Part shown: piece after piece, positions 55,836-64,000 of the stretch
Layout: every line of letters begins with the position of its first letter
Position numbering within the stretch: position 1 is the stretch's first letter
Source: Isoetes taiwanensis
Taxonomy: Eukaryota; Streptophyta; Lycopodiopsida; Isoetales; Isoetaceae
Length of the DNA: 64,000 bases
Assembly (NCBI GenBank): GCA_021234155.1
Contig: JAJEKV010000014.1
Span: forward strand, 20,289,513 to 20,353,512
Direction of reading: 5' to 3'
The notes under the pieces: model-generated
What the model saw: the letters and a program-made list of their open reading frames with translations, nothing else
The model's database searches: none
Told to the model about the DNA's origin: nothing
Translations under genes and position numbers: made by a program

Positions 55836-58349
55836 TAAAATATATCAATCATAATGCATGCATCAAAGGGATAGGCTAGTAACTCCCTAGCTAAAATATA
55901 TATCAAAACATATATAATGCAGTTTCCTTTTTCTTATTTTCTGTTTTTGTCGCAGGGAATTTTTCTGCGCCGCAATCCTTTTGGATATTTACATGCCATG
56001 TTTCTTTTTTCCATTCAAAATTTGACGCCTGTCAGGTTGTGGCTCTTTCCATTCGTTGCTCTGGAAGTAATCTCCGCTTTTGCCAATTTTTGGAGCTCAT
56101 ATGGCAAGCATCGGCGTCTTGATCCGGCCAAACAGAAACAAAATAGTCGCTGGATTCATGCATCGGATCAAACAGAAACAGAATAGTCGCTGGATTCATG
56201 CATTTGCAACAGATTGCCAGATCCGCCATAGCTGGACGATTCGATGGAGCCCTCCATCTCCATTTCTTCCCACTGCACGATTTCCTTCGCCGGATCCAAA
56301 AGAGGGGTTGTGAGGTATGCAGATTGTTAGATGTGATTCTCCGGTGGAAGTTTTAACTCTCCCGTCTTCAATGAAGAACGTGGCATGGAAGCAAGTTTTT
56401 CTGCCGCCATATTGAATGGCCAACATGTTCCTTTGCTTCTATGCTTCTATGCCTTGCGTGATCATGTCAGAAAAGAAAAGATACTTCAGTGGAGGTGCCG
56501 GAGAGCTAAATCTCTTCTATTGCAGATCTGGGGCTCGTTGCAGATCTACTTCTTCAAGTGAAGGCTATGTTGTCTACTCCCGACCTAATTATTTGCATAT
56601 TCTCTTGAAGACTTGAAGACTTGAATAATGTGCTCCTGAAGAATGAACTACTCTTCCAGTAGCTCTGTTATGGGCGCCCAATGTATTTGAAGTTTATTTT
56701 CAGTAGGCAGTGATAGCAGAATTAGTTTTTTTGTTGTGTCCAATTTTAACTAAGTATTGTCCATGCCCAGATGTGAGATCTTCACAGTGTTATGCTCCAG
56801 CACCGCACTCATGTATGCTCCAGCCGGAATAACCATCCATGAGCATAGATTCTGGGTCTAAAGCTGCGGCCAAGGGCAAATTCCGAGCATCTGTTAATTG
56901 ATCTACTGTTCTGCCACAACTTCTGGCTGTTTGCATCAAATTGTTGAATGAAATGAGCGATGTTATAGTCAAGTCCGCAGGCATAACATCCATATCATCG
57001 GCCCAATACAAATTAGAGTTGTCAGCCCCCTTCTTTTCTGGTGGCGAGTGTTAGCAGTAGCTACAGATGTTCGATTCCATCTATTCCGTCGCCAGGTATG
57101 GTTCCTACATTTTTGTTTGATGTGTACCCCTTCAGGATTTCTCTAGGTTGAGGATTTAAATAGACGCAAGTTCCTTGCTTCATGACAGCCTTGAGGCTGC
57201 AAATATCAGGGTTTTGAAGAAAATTCTTGCGTCATGTGAGCTTTAAGCAAAGTAGACTTGCATCTAAATTTAAGGCGAGCGTTTGTATTTTGTTTGTATT
57301 TTGTTCTGTGTTTGATCTTTGGAGACGTCTTTGGTGCAGGCTTCAGCTCCGGATGGCTTTAATGAACTGTGGCAGATAGTGGCATGCATAGCCTTTGTTT
57401 TTTATGATATGCTACATAAGAGTAAACTTTTCTATATCTGTGGCACAGCGTCCATGAATAATTAGTGTGGTAATGGTGAGAGCACGTGTGGAAATGGCCC
57501 CTGGATTACATTCTTTCACATAGAAAAATAAAATTTTGATTAGCACTGGATGGAATTAGTAGATTAGCACTGGCTGGAAATAATGAAAGTCAAGCCAGCT
57601 CTTTGTCTGAAGATACAGACATAGGAAGAGGATAACGTTTAATAAGACATTTTTCCAGAGCATGTCCATGTTAATGTAGAGCTATATCAAGACACAATAG
57701 GTAATTTCTTTCGCTCAAGGGTTTTTTCATGACTTCCATTTTAGACCATGATCATGCGGACAATTGATTTCAAGGTAGAATTATGTATTTTGTGGTTTTT
57801 TCCTTGGTTCGTTTAGAGTGGCACTATAGTATTTGCCATGATCTATATGTAGGAAATATGATATCTTTTCAAAGCCTTTGGTCTTGAGGATTTCAGGCTT
57901 TGAAAGGTAGTTCGTTGATTATATCAATGTAGGCACAAGATCTTATATTGATAGAATAAGATCTTACATTGATTAAATTTTTTTTTGGAACATGTAAATT
58001 GATGGGTGGACGAGGAAGATCATTTTTATGTTGAATATGAAGTTAATTGTTGGCGGCTTTAAACAACAAAATGTAGCAGATTAAGGAACCATTGAAAATA
58101 ACTAAGAAAGGCTTTAACACGTTTAAACTTACTGTAGCACTAGCCTTGCTAGTTTAAGGCCTTAAAAATCGTATTAATGGTTTAAGGCCCTAAAAACCAT
58201 ATTAATATAACATCGTATGCATGAAGTTGTTAGAAATCCAACCATCTACGAACCATTTAACCATTTATTAATACCAATCTACTCATGGGGAGACAAAAAT
58301 ATCTCAGTGTATGTCATAAATTGCATTAATAGATATATTGGTCGTTAAT
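55836..58349. other. Non-coding stretch with a possible minus-strand exon
   Basis: A 40-bp tandem pair (AAACAGAAACA(A/G)AATAGTCGC) lies at 56130-56203. On the minus strand 56790-57011 a frame reads YWADDMDVMPADLTITSLISF and SMLMDGYSGWSIHECGAGA; it has a coding-like composition but matches nothing I know. The rest shows no clear genes. Confidence 0.4.
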
Positions 58350-58440
58350 AGAATAGAATAGAATAGTTTTTTTAATGTCCACGGTTTTAATGTCCACGGA
58401 GACCAATAGGTCCAATTTCATAGGTTTGGAAAGGCAATTA
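58350..58440 (-). repeat. Dispersed short repeat, copy 4 (minus strand)
   Basis: AATAGAATAGAATAG followed by TTTTTTTAATGTCCACGG and GTCCACGGAGACCAATAGG is the reverse complement of the 3' end of the family with a TCTAT tail. The TTTTAATGTCCACGG part is duplicated. Confidence 0.75.
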
Positions 58441-61400
58441 TTTTACGTCATCGCTTCTTAATCACAGATTACTTCCTTCTAGAATACAAGGTGAGAAAAC
58501 GCAAGTCCAAAACATGTTGACAAGATGAATGAAGAGAAATGTTCGCGACGGCCTTGGCCGCCGCGATAAATTTCTTGTATAAGATAATAGATACATGATT
58601 AGTATGCTCCTAGCCTAAACCTATTTCGACTTCCAAATGCTAAATAAGATAGTATATACATGAGTAGTACGCTCCTCGTATGGAGCTATTTCGACTCCCA
58701 AGCCAAGCCCATATCTGTGATTTCTACATCACCTATTTAGGTTTTTTTCTAAAAAACCTAAATAGGTTTATTTATTGTGGCTGGTCCTAGCCCTGATCTA
58801 GAACTCTTAAGGGCGCGTCTGGATGGTTGCCGGTGCTTCAAAAGAACCCCGACTTGTCATAGGGTGTCGTGATTGAGGGGCATGAGCTCAACAATTCTCG
58901 GCTTGAAAGGCCTGACTAGTAGATAAAGGCCTCCTCAACCCTAATGAGTCGAATGTAAGGGATAGAAGTTAAAGGATCCTCAAGCTTGATCATGTGCTTA
59001 GGTTGGACTACCAAGGTGGATGCTCTCCATGGTCGGTTGGATTACCAAGGCGGATGCTCGCCAAAACCATGGACTCTGGACAACATATGGGCGATGTTAT
59101 AAGTGTCAAGATTTCAAGCCCAAAGTTCCACGCTCATTGTGATCTTTTTACTGCAAAAGATGAGAAACAGAAGGCGCAGCAGATCCAGGAGGATCCAGGA
59201 GGGCAAATTTCGCCCTCCCTCTTTTTTCATATGAAATTTTAACCTCCTTTGAATTATCCTTCCAAAGAAAGCACTGCAATTCCATAATTGGAAGGAGCTA
59301 TAAAATTCCATGCAGTATTTTGAAGTGACTTGGCGGCGCCTCTCGCGGCTCCGGCACTCGTGGCCCGCGAGTTCACATCAAAATTTCATACCAAAATTTT
59401 AAGCTCCTTCGAATCACTCCTTCCAAAGAAAGCAATGCAATTCCATAGTGGCACTACAATTATATAAATGGGAAAATGACCACCAAAGAATAAACTAATT
59501 GATATCTATCGGCTACCAATTCTATACATAATTCCACATTGAACTTTGGTTCACATAAACGAGAAATTCCAAATGTTTGAATAAGTCCATATCTAAGCAT
59601 TGGTGATGCATTGGACATTTTCAACTTCTAGGAGGAAAAAAAATGATATATATGGAAATAAATGCGTTGGTTACGACACTGAACAAGTAATCTTCAACTT
59701 CTAGGAGTAAAAAAAATGATATGTATGGAAATAAATGTGTTGGTTTTGACATTAAACAAGTAATATATAAAAATAGTATCTGGAGCAACTAGCCTGAGAT
59801 AATAGAAAAGAAGCACAGATCGCCTGTTCCTATGGACAATTTAAAACCTCTCATCATATTTTTAAACGGTCTCTCTCTATATCTCAAGAAGGGAGGAAAG
59901 ATACCACCTGCGAGTTAGTGCAATCAAGAGGAAAAATAAGCTATTTAATAGGCAGAAGATGCATAACACCATACAACCATTAATTTGATCTACATGGTTT
60001 CGTTCTATTATTAGTATTGATTGACAATTAACTTTGTAAGCAGATATTGGTAAGGGTCTTTTCAAGCAGATGGTAAAATTATACATAGGCCTTTTTGATG
60101 ATTGAAACAAGATACTGTAGAATATATCTTCTTCCCAAGCAAATATGGTAAATATTCAAAATGGCAGTTTGACTGCTCTTTTTTCTCCATGTGCAGGAAT
60201 CGGCATAGAAAAACAGAGTTTCTGGCCACATAAAAATATTATGTTTTAACTGCAAACAGATTTCTATATGTACATAAAAAGAGGGAAAAAAGAAGCAATC
60301 ATGTGCCATATGGATGGAATCTTGGGTGGAGTTCCTTATACAGCCCACCCTCGAAAAACTGTTTTCTTTAAACGTTTTTGGAATCTTCTGGATGAACGTG
60401 GAATCCACAAGCAGCTAAAATATACATTCTATAGTTTAAAAACAAGCATACAGTACATAAACCCAGAGGGTCAGAGAGATCGTGGGCTTACACAATCTAT
60501 ACAAGATGAAGACATTTAATCCAGCAGATTCATGGACAAATAGGAGCCACTCAGACAAGCATGCAGCAGTTTTTTGCACTAGATTTTATGGCAGAGTAGC
60601 ACGTTCTAAGGCTGAGATAAGGGTCAGATACACGAGTCCAAAGCTTGACTGTGCACAGTAAATGCACCGTGCCAAACATCCCTTAAAGAAGCTTTAAATC
60701 CATACATTAACCTAATCAACAAATGCCTTGATTACTTACGAGGACAGACGCATCTCGAAAAACTTGATATTGTTTTGCTCATCAGATTCGATGCTTGACA
60801 GAATTGGGGACCACAGCGGAGACAAACAGAAGGAGCATTTACAAACCACGGCGAATTTTCAAGAGTTTAGAAATCCAAGGCAAACTGCGAATCCGGCACC
60901 GCCACCGCCATGGCCGAAAACGGCAGCATGTCGAGAGCGAGCTTCGGCCGTGGGCCATCTCTGTCTGCTTGCGCAGAAAAGAGGAAAAAGCCCTAACCCT
61001 AAAATCCGCCTCCAGGCATGTCCCTAATTTGTGCCGTGTCAGTCTAAAAGGACCCTTTCTGTCATTCTTTTGGCCGACAACCCGCTTTTTACCCGTCACG
61101 CTTATATGTGGACACCTGGCATCCATATAATATCTTTTCCATTGTTATATATACCATGTTTTCTTATATTGGTATGCTATGTCCCTTGTCCCCCCCTTGG
61201 GGGTTTCGCAAGTGATCCCCATGTGCCTGCCTTATGTTGCTTGCACTCACCCATCTCTTCTGTGGACTTGTCTTTCTCGCGGCGCGCCTACTGCTACCGC
61301 TGGCTCACGCAACCAACCATGTGTTGGGTACATGGCGACAGTGGAAGACACTGCTGTCGGTGACCGTCTTTCTATCCCTGCCTTTCTGAGATTCCAGATG

Positions 61401-62425
61401 TGCATTGAAAGCTTGTCTTTGTCACTTGCGACTCAAGTGAGACTCTGCCCTCAAGCGGTGCAAGAAGTGTTTATCTTCCTCAGAGAAACGCATCAATCAT
61501 TAGGTTCACTATCAGTATTTTAACCACAATTAGCAGACATTTTATTAGTTTACTCACATAACATCAAGAGGGTGCCTGCTTCTGCTAATGAGATTCCTCT
61601 TTGTTTCATTTATCATTTTAAATGAACTATGATCATAAAACAAACTATATTCTTAGACGTGATTACAGTTATTTAATACTGCATCCATAGTTGAACATGA
61701 TCACGAGTATATTCCTATTGTACATGGACAACTCTAATCCTCTTTATGATTCTTGTCATGTTGGGAATAAAGCAATTGAGTTTTTTATAGCCTTATCCAT
61801 TTGCTTGGATCGTGTAGACAAAGACAAGAATGTAGTCCGAAACATTTAGCATTGTCATATGTTTAGTACATTCAATAAGATAATATTCAGATTATGATCT
61901 TAAACGAGGGGCATTCCAAGAAGTACCATCAAATAAATAAAGTAGTCACAAAAGGCAACCAAAACTTCCATCCCTTTCATATACTTAAAGATCCTCCCAA
62001 ATCTGCTTTGATGAATGTACTTAGCACATTCCTGGTAATAGAAGTTAAATACATTGGAAGTGTTGTCAGTACTATGAGACATTATGCAAATTAACAATGC
62101 AAGCTATATCCATGAGAATAGAATAGAATTTACTATTCATAGAGACCAGTATAATAATCTCGTTAATTTGCACATTTAAAAGACCCCCATTGCAAAGGAT
62201 TTTAAGGAAAAACCTTGATAAGGATAATTATATACAACGTTGATAATGATAAGCATACCGAGAAATCTACATAGGCCATGGTGTGTCTGTTCTTGATGCA
62301 GTAGTTTCCAGCGGTGTTGTAGAAGCTGCAAGACCCAAGTGCATAGGGCAGGATTGTAAATCACTACCAGAAGCTCCAGAAGCTAATCAACCATCTCATT
62401 GACCTGTTTTCACGTCAAGGATATT
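58441..62425. other. Mostly non-coding, with small tandem duplications
   Basis: Duplications: about 162 bp period at 59244 and 59405 (CCAAAGAAAGCA(C/A)TGCAATTCC), and 73-bp period at 59621 and 59694 (AACTTCTAGGAG). The GGCGGCGC-CTCGCGGCTC-GGCACTCGTG block at about 59330-59360 recurs upstream of RPE at about 35287. A minus-strand ATG region with a telo-box-like CCCTAACCCTAAAA upstream (60991-61004, plus-strand reading) could be a gene 5' end, but no coherent exon follows. Another microsatellite-tailed dispersed-repeat end lies at 62113-62150 (minus). Confidence 0.45.
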
Positions 62426-62900
62426 GGGTACTTGATGCTTTCTCGGGGTCTGGGCTACTATAGGTTGTGCACTTAAGAAGGACCGCAATTGTGTAGCTGT
62501 GGACATAGGAGATTGGGTACTTGATGCTTTCTCAGGCTCTGGACTACTATAGCTTGTGCACTTAAGAAGGACCGCAATTGTGTAGCTGTGGACATAGACA
62601 AGGAGGCTATGAACTTCATCAAGATGAGATTGGTTGTCTTACCTACTCTGCTAGATGAGAATCAAGAGTTAGGCACCAAATCCTTATCTGATTATGCCAA
62701 GATTGACATCTTCAGAGATATAGCCTCCTTTCACAAGCTCTATGAAAGATGAGGCTACCTTTGCAAATCTAAAAGAAGTAGCTCTAGCTACCATTCTTGA
62801 AAACAAAATTGAAAAAGAGCTTGGTAAGGTACCTGAAAAAGAGAAGACGATAGCGCGGGATATTCCAAGTGACTTCTACCCCTTCGAGGTCAGCTGACGA
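62426..62900 (+). pseudogene. SAM-dependent DNA methyltransferase-like remnant, tandemly duplicated
   Basis: WVLDAFSGSG in one frame, then GCALKKDRNCVAVDIDKEAMNFIKMRL in another, corresponds to the FxGxG SAM-binding motif and the following acidic loop of N4/N6 DNA methylases. The segment from GATTGGGTACTTGATGC to GTAGCTGTGGACATAG is present twice, with a period of about 86 bases (62426 and 62512). Downstream frames read KIDIFRDIASFHKLYER and LATILENKIEKELGKVPEKEKT. Frameshifts and stops show decay. Function is inferred from the motif only. Confidence 0.5.
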
Positions 62901-63235
62901 CCGTTTCTTGCATTATAGATGTTCATTTCTTTGAGTAGTTATGCAAAGGATTATCATCTCCTGCCACATCCTCTCGCATGACAATGGCTATATCCAACAC
63001 GGCAGAAACTAGAAGGCTGGTGTAGGAGTGTCATCGACCTTTGGGCACTTTGGGTCCCCAATTGTGCAAATTAGTCATGAGGCCTCTCGACATCATGTGG
63101 AGCAGGTTGTTGCATGTTCGGTGATGTGCCACTTCACTGGCCCATTTTTAGACTTGAAGCATATGGGATCATGATTGTATATGCATCTTCATAAGTTGGA
63201 TCTTCCAGCATATCAGTCCATCATGCTCATAGTGT

Positions 63236-64000
63236 GACGTCCCCTGCTTCTTATACGATGCACCATCGTATTCGAAGACGGAGCATTCCCCCTGACAGCC
63301 ATCTGGCAGGGGCCATCCACCTGACTCCACTCCCAGTGGAATGAGCCAGCAAGGGAAGAGTGGATGTGTCATTCACCCGTCTTCCATTGGGTCGACCTAT
63401 CTGCAGAAGCGTGAATAAACAATGAGCACATAACATAATATACAATACAATCACCCCGAAGGGGGAAACATCATATCAACATCAATATAACAACATCAAC
63501 AAGAATACTAACAGTGCAAGGTAATCCTACCCAGGCTCAGACTCAAGGGGGTATGACTGACGGCTTGGGCCTCCAGAAGTCATTGCAGACAGAATTCATG
63601 GCACATGGATTTGGCTGGCATAAGAACATGGCTAAGGGTAGCCCACTCCATCCGCCCCTCCTGTGCACACTTTGCAGATTGGGTTGAAAAGTGTTGGGAC
63701 CGGACCATAGCCTGCCAGGTGCATGGCCAAAAGGGCTACTGCTGGGTTGCATCTCCCCAGCCCTGAAGAGGCAGGAAGAGAGTCGCCTCTCCTCCAGGGA
63801 CTTCCATGCCCGACACAGGTGACTAGAGGGCCACTGCCCTTATTCGACTTGAAACCAATGGAGAGTGGCGCATCACTCCACGGGTGTCGAGCCCATGCCT
63901 TGCCCACACGCAGTGGCAAACCATTAGACCTAGTCCACAAGGATCCCCGGTAGGCTTTACACACCAGAGGGATCGTTCTGTGTTGGGACAAGTACCCCAT
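63236..64000 (-). repeat. LTR related to the chromovirus LTR, inverted, running off the window
   Basis: TGTGACG at 63236 followed by TATACGATGC and CTCAGACTC-AAGGGG, GGCTGGCATAAGA, GTGCACACTTTGCAGAT and CATCTCCCC pieces corresponds, in reverse complement, to 51685 back towards 51000. Divergence is substantial, so it is a related family or an old copy. The outer end and internal region lie beyond position 64000. Confidence 0.75.

Noticed and set aside
60839-61126. Minus-strand Arg-rich ORF
   Set aside because: GC-rich region with a possible promoter; the frame has no protein-like features and no following exon was found.

Overview
The window looks like nuclear DNA from a land plant with a large, repeat-rich genome. 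Supporting evidence: a plant-type cytosolic ribulose-phosphate 3-epimerase gene with eight exons, plant-style copia and gypsy elements (including a chromodomain-bearing gypsy element), GT-AG introns up to 12.6 kb, and many decayed LINEs and MITE-like insertions. A fern or another early-diverging plant is my guess from the style of the repeats; this is inference, not proof. Only two host genes are clearly recognisable: the 3' end of a DmX-like/Rabconnectin-3-type WD40 gene (506-14415, +) and RPE (35698-38716, +). Most of the remainder is transposon sequence or unrecognised.

Layout. 1-440: fragment of a LINE reverse transcriptase. 506-14415: last four exons of the WD40 gene; its final intron (1740-14325) holds a decayed copia element (A), a nearly intact younger copia (B, 4482-9724) inserted in A's gag with a perfect 5-bp target duplication, and a minus-strand copia fragment (C). 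16362-16693: small unrecognised ORF. 17088-17720: minisatellite. 17794-19041 (-): unrecognised, frame-broken gene. 21483-23300: dense cluster of hairpins and a 264-bp tandem array, each unit carrying a copy of a palindrome. 23351-25212: a minus-strand exon resembling the C-terminal DUF8039-type domain of plant transposon-associated proteins, then a divergent plus-strand gene remnant with a DGQHS motif. 25215-28820: degenerate LINE carrying a 570-bp hAT-like MITE with an 8-bp target duplication.

30280-33800: copia gag scrap and a degenerate minus-strand gypsy element with an RNase H domain placed before the reverse transcriptase. 34617-35612: inverted-repeat structures directly upstream of RPE. 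35698-38716: RPE, including a 5-nt microexon. 39880-40580: minus-strand LINE remnant. 40883-44330: plus-strand ORFs of unknown function, one of which is a histone H3 fold with an unusual tail of about 90-100 residues. 44510-51685: chromovirus gag-pol-chromodomain remnant with a 1.55-kb 3' LTR and a MITE-like insertion in its integrase. 51686-63200: mostly non-coding, with several copies of a short dispersed repeat ending in a microsatellite tail, and a methyltransferase-like remnant at 62426-62900. 63236-64000: an LTR related to the chromovirus LTR, in the opposite orientation and running off the window.

No tRNA, rRNA or CRISPR feature was seen. The strongest candidates for something undescribed are the H3-like ORF just upstream of a chromodomain retrotransposon, the hairpin and palindrome cluster at 21.5-23.3 kb, and the RPE microexon.
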